A stretch of DNA of 64,000 nucleotides from Chryseobacterium arthrosphaerae (GTDB lineage Bacteria; Bacteroidota; Bacteroidia; Flavobacteriales; Weeksellaceae): contig NZ_MAYG01000001.1 of assembly GCF_001684965.1 (NCBI RefSeq), forward strand, positions 806,001 through 870,000. Reading direction: 5' to 3'. Position numbers and translations under genes: made by a program. Below the pieces are notes generated by a model. It saw nothing but the letters and a program-made list of their open reading frames with translations, ran no database searches and was not told the DNA's origin. Positions 8,625-17,442 of this stretch are shown one piece after another (the stretch's first letter is position 1; each line of letters begins with the position of its first letter).

Positions 8625-8655
8625 AAAGGTTTCACCCACTGGCAGTGAAACCTTT
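8625..8655 (+). terminator. 11-bp inverted repeat after the S41 peptidase gene
   Basis: AAAGGTTTCAC (8625-8635) pairs perfectly with GTGAAACCTTT (8645-8655). The T run after it is weak (tgtcgt), so it may be a terminator or an mRNA 3' stabiliser. Confidence 0.5.
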
Positions 8656-8935
8656 GTCGTAAATAGTCTTTTACTTAATATTTTTTCTTACTTATAAAGT
8701 TCTTCGTTTATTATTTACTATAAATTTTACGGAAATAGTGATATTACGTTTTTGAAAATTCAGTATTTATTTCTCCGTATAGTGGGTAGAAATCCAGGTG
8801 GGTTTTATTTGAAGTAATTTTATAGAGATCTGATGAGTAGCTTTCTTCTGTTTGATTATCAGATTGATAAATGTGGAGTTATGGTGTAAAAGTCGTAGAA
8901 CTACTACAAATTTTCAGATTGATGTCGGAAAATTT
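8656..8935. other. AT-rich intergenic stretch
   Basis: No ORF, RNA or clear repeat was recognised here. It leads into the promoter of the gene at 9017. Confidence 0.5.
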
Positions 8936-8964
8936 TTTGAAAATCAATTCGCGTTTTATATTTG
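8936..8964 (+). promoter_or_regulatory. Promoter for the 9017 gene
   Basis: TTTG (8936-8939), a 17-bp spacer and TATATTTG (8957-8964) match the Bacteroidota promoter pattern exactly at the -7 element. The transcript would start near 8971 and have a ~46-nt leader. Confidence 0.6.
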
Positions 8965-9016
8965 TTAGACCATCACAGGATTATAAAAAATTAACCAAAT
9001 CCAATCTCAATATATT

Positions 9017-9511
9017 ATGAAGAAAATATTCTCAGAAATGAAAGGTTTTGTGATCTACAGTCCGGAACTTTTATCGAAATACCTGCAGGAATATAACCTG
9101 CCCGGTAATAATATCTTAAAATATTTTGTCGAAAACGAACATGGGGATGAAATAACCAAATCCGGAATTGCGATCCCGGTCATAGGAGTGGAAGACGACT
9201 ATTATTCTTTTCAGGTCTCCACAGGGGAAGAATATATTCTGGATCATAGTGAAGTGGAAGCACAATCTACAGGATGGATCTTCCAGACCAGCAATAATGA
9301 AGTGCGGGTAGTGGGGATCGGCTATCTGAAAGATATCACTTTGATCAGTGATGACAACAGCATTATCCTTCCTCTGGAAAACGGATGGTATTCTTTGAAA
9401 ATACGTGCCGGAAGAAAAAACGGTGAGCGTCTGTTTGAGCTGAATATGCAGAGACAGGACTTCAGACCGGATTTCAAAGGCGATGTTACCTCTGAATACT
9501 ATTACGGATAA
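9017..9511 (+). CDS. Conserved hypothetical protein
   Basis: 164 residues, cytoplasmic, beta-rich, acidic at the N-terminal half. The centre has alternating hydrophobic strands (YYSFQVSTGEEYILDHSEVEAQ, GIGYLKDITLIS) and a C-terminal WYSLKIRAGRKNGERLFELNM. The pattern of a short effector-like beta domain resembles immunity-type or competence-type small proteins, but I cannot assign a family. It has its own strong promoter and appears to be a single-gene unit. Confidence 0.7.
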   Translation: MKKIFSEMKGFVIYSPELLSKYLQEYNLPGNNILKYFVENEHGDEITKSGIAIPVIGVEDDYYSFQVSTGEEYILDHSEVEAQSTGWIFQTSNNEVRVVGIGYLKDITLISDDNSIILPLENGWYSLKIRAGRKNGERLFELNMQRQDFRPDFKGDVTSEYYYG

Positions 9512-9568
9512 CCTTTGAGGTGCTGGGGTTGTCTCCCTGCAGAATATTATTCCGGAAAAGTAAAAAAT

Positions 9569-9638
9569 GAAACCTGTCTCAAAGCTGATGATCAGGCAAT
9601 ATTATAGCCTGTTAATGCATTCTTGGGACAGCCTGTTT
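9569..9638. terminator. Imperfect hairpin between convergent genes
   Basis: GAAAC-TGTC-CAA on the left (from 9569) can pair with TTGGGACAGCCTGTTTC (9623-9639), and an inner stem CAGGC/GCCTG strengthens it. It lies between the ends of the 9017 and 9648 genes. The pairing has bulges, so this is tentative. Confidence 0.35.
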
Positions 9639-9647
9639 CTTATTCAA

Positions 9648-10946
9648 TTATTGTATAGTTTTCTTCAGCTTATAATTTCCGCTCGTCTGGTCTTTTTCTA
9701 CAGTGTAGCCATTGCTGAGTTCAAGAGTCCAGCCATCTCCCGATATTTTTTTATCTGTAATCTGGGTGGGATTTGATATTGAAATTTTATCCCAGTTCGG
9801 GCTCATCAATGCGCCGTTTTCAACAGTCAGAATGCCCCATTTATCTGTAACCCTGATGTTAGGATATACAGTACCTTTATCTTCAATCGGAACCATATTC
9901 CTTGGATCAAAAGAGACGTTCATTTTCTCAAACCTGATCTCGAAATGCGGCTGGTCAATGAATTTAAGCGTGTATTCAGCAATCAGTTTTTTCGTTTTTT
10001 CTTCTCTTGCTGTTTCTTCTTCAATGATCACTTTTCCGTTATAATCAGCAGTCCGGTTGCTTACAGCTTCTTTTAAGTCATCAGGAATTTGGGTCCGGAA
10101 TGCTTTTACAAAATAATCGGTAAGATTGGTGGTGTCAGAAATTTTTCGGTTCCAGCTTTTATCTTTGGCAGACAGCAGGTATCCATAAGCCGGAATTGTA
10201 TGATAAGCGAATGAACGCACAAAGGTGGGATTTTTAAAAAACTCATCGATTCCGTTCGTAAAAAATTGGGTCATCTGAGCTTTATTTCTCCCGCTGAACA
10301 TGGCTCCTGTAAATTCAGCAATTCCTTCATTAAGTTCCAGCAGATTTTCAGTGGTGTTTGAATTCCTGTAAAGCGAATGTCTGTATTTTCTGAACATCAG
10401 GGCATTAGTCAGATGCTTTTGCCTTTCTTTTTCTGATGATGACTGAACTGCTTTCTTCAGGGCTTCCAGTTCCAGGCGGAGGTACATTCTTCCGTCTTTC
10501 TGGTCCAGATGATTATTTTCAGCGTTGCTGAGTGTAAAACCTAATGAAGGCTGTATGCTGTGAAATGACTCATGAGCCAGTAAATTAAGTCTGTTTTGCT
10601 TATTCTGAGGAAGCGGAAGCATGATCATGGCCCATCTTTTCCCACTCCAGTTGATTGCTGTATTGGCAATATTGATCTTATCCGGTAAAATCCCTGAATA
10701 GACATTTCCGGTAAGCTTTAAAAGCCCCTCAGTATCCGCTTCATTGGCAAAAATTTCCCTTGTTTTAGGATCAACCAAAAGCATAGGGCCGTATAAATCT
10801 TTGTTCCAGAGACTGGTATTCTGTTTTGAAGCTGTTTTTATTTCATCAAAAAAAACAGGAATGCTGTTGTGGGATTGATGTTGTTCCTGAGCGATGGCGC
10901 TTTGGGTCAGTAAAAATAATGCGGTTATTAAAACAGTATGTCTCAT
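9648..10946 (-). CDS. Exported HExxH metallopeptidase-like protein
   Basis: 432 residues. A signal peptide (VLITALFLLTQSAIAQ) is followed by a helical domain holding HESFH at 125-129, a zinc-binding HExxH motif, and NEGIAEF at 206-212, which supplies a glutamate (Glu207 or Glu211) in the place of a gluzincin third ligand. The C-terminal ~120 residues form a beta domain (WGILTVENGALMSP, GDGWTLELSNGYTVE). I do not recognise a named family. It may act on periplasmic proteins or peptides, but no substrate can be inferred. It is followed by nothing in the same direction. Confidence 0.72.
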   Translation of the reverse strand: MRHTVLITALFLLTQSAIAQEQHQSHNSIPVFFDEIKTASKQNTSLWNKDLYGPMLLVDPKTREIFANEADTEGLLKLTGNVYSGILPDKINIANTAINWSGKRWAMIMLPLPQNKQNRLNLLAHESFHSIQPSLGFTLSNAENNHLDQKDGRMYLRLELEALKKAVQSSSEKERQKHLTNALMFRKYRHSLYRNSNTTENLLELNEGIAEFTGAMFSGRNKAQMTQFFTNGIDEFFKNPTFVRSFAYHTIPAYGYLLSAKDKSWNRKISDTTNLTDYFVKAFRTQIPDDLKEAVSNRTADYNGKVIIEEETAREEKTKKLIAEYTLKFIDQPHFEIRFEKMNVSFDPRNMVPIEDKGTVYPNIRVTDKWGILTVENGALMSPNWDKISISNPTQITDKKISGDGWTLELSNGYTVEKDQTSGNYKLKKTIQ

Positions 10947-11026
10947 CGTTAGATTTTCTTTAGAGTATAGCTTATGTATTAAAATTGTTGGCTTTCGGGT
11001 GATCCAAATATCTGAAAATTTTCTGT

Positions 11027-11446
11027 TTATCCCTTATAGATCTGTTGAATAAAACCTGCTGTCAGAATACATCCTATTGTTGTCATTACAATATCGTAAA
11101 AGTCCATCGGGCTCCCCATAAAGTATTGAATGATTTCCCAAATAATTAGCCCTGCAAAAGTAAATAAGGTGGAGAACATCAGTTTTTTATTGAATGAGTT
11201 ATCCGTCTGGAAAATCAATTTATAGTAAATAAAAAACACAGCACAAAACCCCGTTGCTGCAAAGAAATTGGGTAAAGTACCCTGGAGAAAATCAACGGTA
11301 GGAGAGAGCTGTAAATGTCTTGCTCTAAACCATTTCAATACGAAAACAGCCGATATGGAAATAATTCCCCAATACCAGATCAGTCTTAATTTTCTATCGG
11401 TTTTTATATCGGATCTTATCTCATTTTTAATTTCGTTAAAAGCCAT
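11027..11446 (-). CDS. Small four-helix membrane protein, VanZ-like
   Basis: 139 residues with four predicted membrane segments (WYWGIISISAVFVLKWF, FFAATGFCAVFFIYYKLIF, LMFSTLFTFAGLIIWEIIQY, DIVMTTIGCILTAGFI). The last two carry WEIIQYF followed by DFYDIV and a glycine, resembling the E-Q...D...G pattern of VanZ-like proteins. VanZ homologues are linked to glycopeptide tolerance, but most family members have no known role. A remnant GNAT fragment lies immediately upstream on the same strand. Confidence 0.65.
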   Translation of the reverse strand: MAFNEIKNEIRSDIKTDRKLRLIWYWGIISISAVFVLKWFRARHLQLSPTVDFLQGTLPNFFAATGFCAVFFIYYKLIFQTDNSFNKKLMFSTLFTFAGLIIWEIIQYFMGSPMDFYDIVMTTIGCILTAGFIQQIYKG

Positions 11447-11472
11447 ACCTGTTATTTTGAATAATTATCTGT

Positions 11473-11640
11473 TTAATTTTGAATAAATGATTGCACCGAT
11501 GAATTTTCCGTCATAAAATTCATGATTTGAGAATCAGAACGTAAGGCCAAGAGCTCATGAATGTAATTGGAATCAGCACGACGGGGTTTTAATCTCTCCG
11601 TTTTCAGTTCTCGAAATGCTGAGAAAATTATTGTAAGCAT
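11473..11640 (-). pseudogene. Truncated N-terminal fragment of a GNAT acetyltransferase
   Basis: This 55-codon minus-strand frame starts at an ATG at 11640 and stops at 11473. It reads MLTIIFSAFRELKTERLKPR followed by RADSNYIHELLALRSDSQIM. That is the opening of RimJ-type GNAT enzymes (L-x-T-E-R-L-x-L-R followed by LRSDpxVM), yet the acetyl-CoA-binding motif and the rest of the domain (about 110 residues) are missing. The ORF is too short to be a working enzyme, so I read it as a decayed gene. No matching continuation was found in the neighbouring sequence. Confidence 0.5.
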
Positions 11641-12097
11641 TATTAGTTTTGTATTTCGGTAAAGTTATAAAACTTTTTCACGGACTGCCTCACAATATGC
11701 GAGGATTAAAGAAAATATTTTAAATTATTTTAACAGAACAGATGTACATATTACATTTTCTGTATAATAATGATTGTTATTTTTACTCTTCCAGTGTTGA
11801 TTGTTTTTTTATCATTTATATTCGTGTTTGTATCATAAGTAAAATGCAGATTCATGTAATTTTGCCCCGAAAAATTAATAATCTGTGGCTTAAGATTTTA
11901 AAATTTTACCAAAGCCCGCCTTTGATATTCCTAAGTAATATACTTTAATTATTGGTAGTATGACCTGTGTCGCAAACGTTATTTGTTTTTCTGATTCTAT
12001 CTCTTACTTTACCTGCTTTCAGATCATAAGAAATCAGGACAATACCGGAAAAGACAGCTGCCTTACCAATAATGATGATAGAAAATATTCCTGAATT
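11641..12097. other. AT-rich intergenic stretch
   Basis: No supportable gene, RNA or repeat was seen here. Confidence 0.4.
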
Positions 12098-12523
12098 ATG
12101 ATTGCAGAACTGCACACAGCCAAGGATTTAATGGAGAATGAACAATATGAATCAGCCATTAATGTTTTAAGTTATTTGAATGGGTTGCCCCTAAAGTATG
12201 AGAATTTCAGATTGCTGTTATTGTCAAACTGTTTCTATAAAACAGAAGAATATGACTGGGCTATTGAAACAGCCAGCCAACTCCTGCAAAATGATCATAC
12301 CAATGAATATGCATCCCGGATAAAATATTTAGCCTATTATGAACTGGAGGATTATGATAGTGCATTGAATGAGATCATCAGCTTTTTATCTGACAACAAA
12401 GCTGATCTTTATAAGAGCATTCTGAAAGAATTTTTAATTGATGTCAGAATAGAGAATATTGCTGATACTGATATTGTTTACAAGATGAAAGAACTGGCAT
12501 TAAAAAATAATATTTACCTGTAA
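12098..12523 (+). CDS. Small TPR-like cytoplasmic protein
   Basis: 141 residues, no signal peptide. The helix pattern repeats with TPR-like spacing: AKDLMENEQYESAINVLSYL, FRLLLLSNCFYKTEEYDWAIET, YLAYYELEDYDSALNEIISF. About three repeats are present, which suggests a protein-protein adaptor. It is a single gene with a strong terminator behind it. Confidence 0.65.
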   Translation: MIAELHTAKDLMENEQYESAINVLSYLNGLPLKYENFRLLLLSNCFYKTEEYDWAIETASQLLQNDHTNEYASRIKYLAYYELEDYDSALNEIISFLSDNKADLYKSILKEFLIDVRIENIADTDIVYKMKELALKNNIYL

Positions 12524-12544
12524 AGTTAAGTACTGTAAACAAAG

Positions 12545-12576
12545 AAAGCCTATCGCAAAAGCGGTAGGCTTTTTTT
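12545..12576 (+). terminator. Strong intrinsic terminator
   Basis: AAAGCCTATCGC (12545-12556 region) pairs with GCGGTAGGCTTT around an AAAA loop, and a T run ends it. It lies just behind the small TPR gene. A matching A run on the 5' side makes it usable on both strands. Confidence 0.85.
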
Positions 12577-12942
12577 ATGATGTATATTGTGATGATGGAA
12601 AATGATGTTTTTTTATCATAATTCATTATGTGTTTGTATAATTGTACTATTTATTGTAAAATAAACAGTAATTTTTTAAAATTGTTTCTGTATTGTGCTA
12701 AGTTCATAATGCTGAAGCATAAGAGTTTGTAACGTAGCGTGATATCTTTAAAAACAGAGAAAACAGGAACCTTGCCCTGAACATTTCTTTTGTGTTTTAT
12801 GAAAGAAATGCTGTGGCTGTTTTTAAGTTGGTATACTTATTTCTGTTAGAGCATTAAGATATAATAAGGAATACAGGCTTTAATAGCCAAAGCTATGGCT
12901 TCTTATTGGCTTTAAATACAGAAAACACAGATCATTATTTTT
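12577..12942. other. Intergenic stretch before an AraC gene
   Basis: No ORF of note. AGCCA (12885-12889) and TGGCT (12896-12900) can form a small hairpin 43 bp before the AraC start. The 12577-12880 part holds nothing I can support. Confidence 0.4.
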
Positions 12943-13812
12943 ATGGAGAGTTTTAAAATTGAACCATTCCTGCACAGTGAGAACAGCTCACATTATATTA
13001 ATACAAAAATACTGTCAGACTTACTTATTGCAAGACCTGATCAGCTTTTTCAGCCGCATAGGATACTATTCAACTGTATCCATCTTTTCCTTGAAGGAGA
13101 AGGAGTATTTCATGTAGATTTTAAAGCAATCAATGTGAAGCCAAGGCATATCCTTTTTGTTTCTCCTTATCAGGTCAGTCAGTTTCAGCATGATCCCAAG
13201 TATAAAAGCAAAGTAATGATTTTTACTGAAGACTTTTTTTGTAAAAGTATGATCCAGTCACAGTTTTACAGTGAAACCAATCTGTTTAATGATCCTCTGA
13301 CTCTGCCTTATTTTGATCTGGGTGAAAGGTTTGAGGAAGTCTGTGTTTTATTTGAATATATCCAGAATGAGCTGGCCAGGCCACACAGTGAAATGCAGGG
13401 GATTATTCTGAATAATTATCTGTTTAATATACTTCTGATTACAGAGGAGATATCCGTAAGTTCCAAAATCAATTTTGATTTTTGTACCAACAGGCTTTTA
13501 GTGACCCGATTTAAATCTCTTGTTAATAAGAATCTGAATCAGCATTATGGTCTGGATTATTATAGCAGTGAATTGAATGTGAGCTTAAGAACACTTCAGA
13601 ATGCATTCCTAAAAGTGGAAAATCAGACCCCAAAACAATGGCTGATCAACAGAATGATCCTGGAAATTAAAAGAAACCTGATGTATGGCGGGATCAGTAT
13701 AAGCGAGATAGCTTACGGGCTGGGCTTCAAGGAAGTGACTAATTTTACCAAATTTTTTAAAATTAAAACAGGACTTACCCCAACACAGTTCAGAAATAAT
13801 TACGGGAAATAA
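12943..13812 (+). CDS. AraC family transcriptional regulator
   Basis: 289 residues. A cupin-like N-terminal sensor domain (LFEGEGVFHVDFKAINVKPRHILFVSPYQ-like segment at roughly 50-80) is followed by two helix-turn-helix units at about 205-289 (NVSLRTLQNAFLKVENQTP, then ISISEIAYGLGFKEVTNFTKFFK and GLTPTQFR). The arrangement and the P/Q-rich final motif are typical of AraC DNA-binding domains. The effector is unknown, and no operon partner is adjacent. Confidence 0.88.
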   Translation: MESFKIEPFLHSENSSHYINTKILSDLLIARPDQLFQPHRILFNCIHLFLEGEGVFHVDFKAINVKPRHILFVSPYQVSQFQHDPKYKSKVMIFTEDFFCKSMIQSQFYSETNLFNDPLTLPYFDLGERFEEVCVLFEYIQNELARPHSEMQGIILNNYLFNILLITEEISVSSKINFDFCTNRLLVTRFKSLVNKNLNQHYGLDYYSSELNVSLRTLQNAFLKVENQTPKQWLINRMILEIKRNLMYGGISISEIAYGLGFKEVTNFTKFFKIKTGLTPTQFRNNYGK

Positions 13813-13971
13813 TTTGTACCATTTTTTTACGCATTTCTATTACCGGGACTACCAATTAAAGGCTAATTTAGCTGCGTAATTGTGTCAGGGAGATTACTGC
13901 ATTATTATCATTTTGTGTAAACAGGTGAAGAATAATGTATGATGAATTTTTTTATCATTTGTGTTTTTAGG

Positions 13972-13998
13972 CCACATCTTCTACAGATGTGGTTTTTC
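13972..13998 (+). terminator. Intrinsic terminator
   Basis: CCACATCT (13972-13979) pairs with AGATGTGG (13985-13992), and TTTTT follows. It lies 160 bp after the AraC gene and 120 bp before the GNAT gene. Confidence 0.8.
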
Positions 13999-14070
13999 TT
14001 TTTACAGCATCATGGATCTGAAAAATTTTAAGTATAGAGTCAGTATTTCCGGGTAAATCCGTCATCAGAC

Positions 14071-14101
14071 TTTGAATTAAATTAAATTCAACATACATTT
14101 A
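14071..14101 (+). promoter_or_regulatory. Promoter for the GNAT gene
   Basis: TTTG (14071-14074), 19-bp spacer, TACATTTA (14094-14101). Only the last base departs from TAnnTTTG. A palindromic TTGAATT/AATTCAA lies between the two elements and may be a binding site for a repressor. Confidence 0.5.
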
Positions 14102-14117
14102 TGCCTTATTATTAAAC

Positions 14118-14648
14118 ATGAAAACGATAGAAATAAGCGAACTGAGATCAGAAAGGTTGATCCTTATTCCGTATACAGTAACCTTATGTGAAAATTTTTT
14201 GAACAATAACTTTAATGATCTTAATCTCCTGGGGCTGAAAAAAGGTAAGGGCTGGCCCGATGCAGATGTGCTTGAAACATTACCAAGGATCATCAGTAAT
14301 TTATCCAGGGTAGAAGGGCCAACGGGATTTGAATCCTGGATGATCATAAAAAAAGAGACCGGAGAGGTTATCGGTGATATTGGCTTTAAAGGTTTTGAAG
14401 AAGAAAGCAAAAGCTGTGATATAGGCTATGGAATCACTGGATCCGAACGCAGAAACGGTTATGCCGAAGAGGCTGCAGGAATACTTATCCGCTGGGCATT
14501 TTCAAATGAGACTTTATCCCATATCACAGCCCGATGCTTACCGGAAAATACAGGCTCTGTTAACCTGTTAATCAAACTGAATTTTGAAGAAGACAGGAGA
14601 GATGCCCAAATGATTCATTGGGTTCTGCACAGGCCGCTAGTAAAATAA
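14118..14648 (+). CDS. GNAT family N-acetyltransferase (RimJ/RimL type)
   Basis: 176 residues with the GNAT fold: RSERLILIPY at the N-terminus, strand IGDIGFKGF, motif A-like CDIGYGITGSERRNGYAEEA with the acetyl-CoA-binding R/Q-x-x-G-x-A/G variant, and motif B with CLPENTGSVNLLIKLNFEED. It would transfer an acetyl group from acetyl-CoA to an amine or protein N-terminus, with unknown substrate. The ATG lies only 17 bp behind the -7 element. Confidence 0.85.
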   Translation: MKTIEISELRSERLILIPYTVTLCENFLNNNFNDLNLLGLKKGKGWPDADVLETLPRIISNLSRVEGPTGFESWMIIKKETGEVIGDIGFKGFEEESKSCDIGYGITGSERRNGYAEEAAGILIRWAFSNETLSHITARCLPENTGSVNLLIKLNFEEDRRDAQMIHWVLHRPLVK

Positions 14649-14706
14649 ATGAGTAAGCTGCTTAGGATGTTTTTTTCCCTTTCATCCGGAATATACAGGC
14701 AGGGTT

Positions 14707-15315
14707 TTATTCACGTTTTGTATTAAGAACAAATTTTAGGTTCGCAAAATCTGTACTGGCTTCAACTAAAGTACAAATTCCGCTGGTGTAGGTATAAGTA
14801 GTAGTGTTTCCGTTGGGAAGACTGATTCTGTATCTTCTGGCATCAATCTTCTGAACAGGAACCATTTTCTGGAATTTTTCCGAAAAAACAGATTTTACAT
14901 TTTCTGGTTCATTAAAATACAGGCTTGCGGTAGAGTATAAAACAGACTGTTTTAGAAAGCCATTGGGACCATCCTTATCTGAAAGGTTATAAAAACTCCC
15001 GTTCCAGATGGCTGTATTGTTCACTTTGATTTTCCCGTTCATTGTCCGGTAAAGTTTTGCCTGTTGCAGAATATTTTGTTTAAAGCTAACGTTCATTTTA
15101 TCGTAAATCTCAATGCTGTACAGGATTTTTACCTGAGCCCGGGATTCAAAAAGATATTCGGTAATATGGTCTTTTAAAGAACGTTCTACACGGATAGTAC
15201 CAATGTTCTTATCATCTTTTATAATAGAATAATTCAGATATTCTTTGGCAGACATTGCCAGATTAGGCTGAAAATAACCGGGCAACAGTATTGAAAAAAT
15301 CAGGAGTGCTTTCAT
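14707..15315 (-). CDS. DUF6134-like exported protein
   Basis: 202 residues. A signal peptide (LLIFSILLPGYFQPNLAMS) precedes a beta-rich domain. Conserved-looking parts are SIIKDDKNIGTIRVERS, an aromatic centre (AIWNGSFYNLSDKDG) and TTTYTYTSGICTLVEA near the end. The pattern matches the DUF6134 family, of unknown function, probably periplasmic or outer-membrane associated. Single gene on the minus strand. Confidence 0.65.
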   Translation of the reverse strand: MKALLIFSILLPGYFQPNLAMSAKEYLNYSIIKDDKNIGTIRVERSLKDHITEYLFESRAQVKILYSIEIYDKMNVSFKQNILQQAKLYRTMNGKIKVNNTAIWNGSFYNLSDKDGPNGFLKQSVLYSTASLYFNEPENVKSVFSEKFQKMVPVQKIDARRYRISLPNGNTTTYTYTSGICTLVEASTDFANLKFVLNTKRE

Positions 15316-16196
15316 GATATGTATTCTTTAAAATAATTAACAATTTCTTTTATAAGATTTCTTATTGTTCGCAGGTTCGGAATGTTTATTCGGATAAATA
15401 CATTTTTCCTTCTGCATTCATATAGAATCTGTAATGCAAAATTAGGCATGGGAAAAGGCTGAAATGTTCCGCAAGATAAATGCGAACCTATTAAATTGGT
15501 GTATTTTAATTGACTGAAAATAAGGTATTTAAAGTGGTTGTGCGTTCTGATTTATAATCCTGAACCGTTTTTAGACTTTGAATGTAGTTTTTTTGAAGAA
15601 TTACTAATGATGAATACTCAAAATCATTGTGTCTGATTTCATAGTATCGATTAAAAAATCCTGCCTCTATTAAGAGACAGGATCCACCAAAAAGACAAAA
15701 CATTTTAAATGAAAAAAATCCAAAAAGTTACTGTATAGTACAATACCATAAAGTAAACATAATCATACCTGTCATTTTTCTTTCCGGCATATTTTGAAGA
15801 AATAACACTGTGTACTGGTAATAACTACCGGTATCATGTTGTATATGAAATATTAAAATCTCAATAATAGTATACTGATCATCATTACAAATTTTAAGCT
15901 TTTCCCAGAATCAATATTTTAATGGATAAATGATCCGGGAGAATCATTTACTTTTTTAATAAAACATGATAATTGATCAGGAAACTGTTGAGAGATTCAA
16001 TTTGTATTATAGTCCAAATATTCAATTTTCTTCAAATCGGTTTTTATTTTATTCTGGTCACTTACGTCTTTAGAATCTACGAATGAAATGGGCTAATGTT
16101 CTTGAACTGCGGTCAATATTGAGGGAAAACAATTAACTGCCTTCAAGTAAAATACATAATTTTCGATGCTTTTCTAAAGCTAAAAAGAATATATTC
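15316..16196. other. 881-bp intergenic stretch
   Basis: Apart from the minus-strand terminator at 15653-15683 and a palindrome AAGAATATATTCTT (16185-16198) at the end of the next gene, no coding or RNA signal was recognised. Short frames here lack family features. Confidence 0.4.
15653..15683 (-). terminator. Orphan intrinsic terminator on the minus strand
   Basis: Read on the minus strand, ATCCTGTCTCT, a taat loop and AGAGGCAGGAT form an 11-bp stem (one G-T wobble), followed by TTTTTT. The nearest minus-strand gene upstream ends 510 bp away at 16197, so either a long 3' tail or a small RNA is terminated here. Confidence 0.6.
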
Positions 16197-16829
16197 TTAA
16201 TAGGAGCTTGTTATATACCAGTAATTTCCTTTCGAATGAAATGTTAAACATTTATTAGTGTTAGGATTGACTATTGTGCTTGGAGTTGGTCCATGTAACG
16301 GTAAATATATTTGTGACCCGGAGGAAGATGATATTAACTTTCCTCCAGAATTTGCTGTACACAAAACCAGGATTCTATTAATATTTTTGCCGCCTGGCGG
16401 AGGTAAAGTTATATTTCCTTTAAGGATAATAGTATGATCATCATCCAGTACAGAACCACTTCCTTCCCTGATCTTAGCATATATGCCACTTCCTGAATAA
16501 GTTGTGGAATCTAAGGCAGAACTGAACCGCACCCAGATACTGCCATCAAAGTAATAATAGCCTTCTTCTTTAACGTTTTTAGTTTGTACTGTGGGGTTAT
16601 TAGCTGCTGAGGTAACATATACTATTGCACCTTTCTGACTTGAAGTATAAGTTTTATCAGAAAGCTGATTCCCTGTAATTCTTGGAGCAATAATACCATC
16701 ATAAAAAGCAGGATTTGCTGGTTTGCCTACGACATCTAAGCTTGCATGAGGTTTAGTAGTGTTTATCCCTACCTGACTAAAAGTACTGACTGATAAACAA
16801 AAACTTACCATAAAAGTAACCTTTTTCAT
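16197..16829 (-). CDS. Exported surface protein with a QVGINT N-terminal motif
   Basis: 210 residues. A signal peptide ends near SVSTFSQ, giving the mature start VGINTTKPHASLDVVGKP. The motif GIIAPRITGNQLSDKTY and the GAIVYVT strand follow, then a beta-rich tail with KEEGYYYFDGSIWVRF. This is a very common layout of flavobacterial secreted proteins that resemble cell-surface or adhesin-like repeats. A paralogue lies at 54221. Function unknown. The palindrome at its 3' end may terminate transcription. Confidence 0.75.
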   Translation of the reverse strand: MKKVTFMVSFCLSVSTFSQVGINTTKPHASLDVVGKPANPAFYDGIIAPRITGNQLSDKTYTSSQKGAIVYVTSAANNPTVQTKNVKEEGYYYFDGSIWVRFSSALDSTTYSGSGIYAKIREGSGSVLDDDHTIILKGNITLPPPGGKNINRILVLCTANSGGKLISSSSGSQIYLPLHGPTPSTIVNPNTNKCLTFHSKGNYWYITSSY

Positions 16830-17286
16830 GAGTAAATGTAATTTAATTATAAATTGAATTTAAAAATGTAATCTCTAAGACATACATACCCGGACTTTAT
16901 ACTTTGAAAGCTTCTGTCTGGTATGATACTCCGACTTTGTAAATTTTGACAAGCCATTCACTAAACTTGCCCCAATACCAATCGATTTATTTTGTATCGC
17001 AATAATCGAAAGAAAATTCTGTTTTGAAAAAAAATTACCTATCCACAAATACTCATTTATACTTACATTAATTCATTATCACTAATGAAACATTTATCGG
17101 AATTTTTTTTAGAAAAGTAAAGTAACTTATTAACCACCATAAAAACTCATATTTACCCTAAAATGTAAGTAGTTCAAAACATAGAAGTATCTTAGTGCAA
17201 TAAATCCACAATTTTTATGATCTTGTTAGGATTAATGTTTAATATTTGATAATCATTTGGAGTGTTTAATGTCTGTACATTTATTA
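16830..17286. other. Intergenic stretch between divergent genes
   Basis: No coding signal. The stretch is strongly AT-rich and contains no promoter match that I can defend for the minus-strand gene. Confidence 0.35.
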
Positions 17287-17316
17287 AAACAAGGGTTTAG
17301 ATTTGCTAGATCCTTG
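17287..17316 (+). terminator. Orphan intrinsic terminator upstream of the TPR-HTH gene
   Basis: AACAAGG (about 17287-17294) pairs with CCTTGTT (17312-17318 region) around a loop that itself has a short CTAGAT/ATTTGCTAG fold, and a long T run follows. No plus-strand gene lies upstream within 400 bp, so it may end a small RNA or act as a leader attenuator for the 17443 gene. Confidence 0.5.
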
Positions 17317-17374
17317 TTTTTTGTTTTGCGCTTATAAAGAAATATTATAGATTCATTTTTTAAAAAAATATATA

Positions 17375-17382
17375 TAATTTTG
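17375..17382 (+). promoter_or_regulatory. -7 element of the TPR-HTH regulator gene
   Basis: TAATTTTG is an exact -7 match, 60 bp before the ATG at 17443. A clear -33 element is not seen. Confidence 0.35.
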
Positions 17383-17442
17383 CACCTGCAATTCAGCAGT
17401 TCCATGCTATAAACACAAATAATTTATACAATAAATTAGATT

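Noticed and set aside
15506..15703. 65-residue minus-strand ORF
   Set aside because: It overlaps the minus-strand terminator hairpin and has no homology-like pattern.
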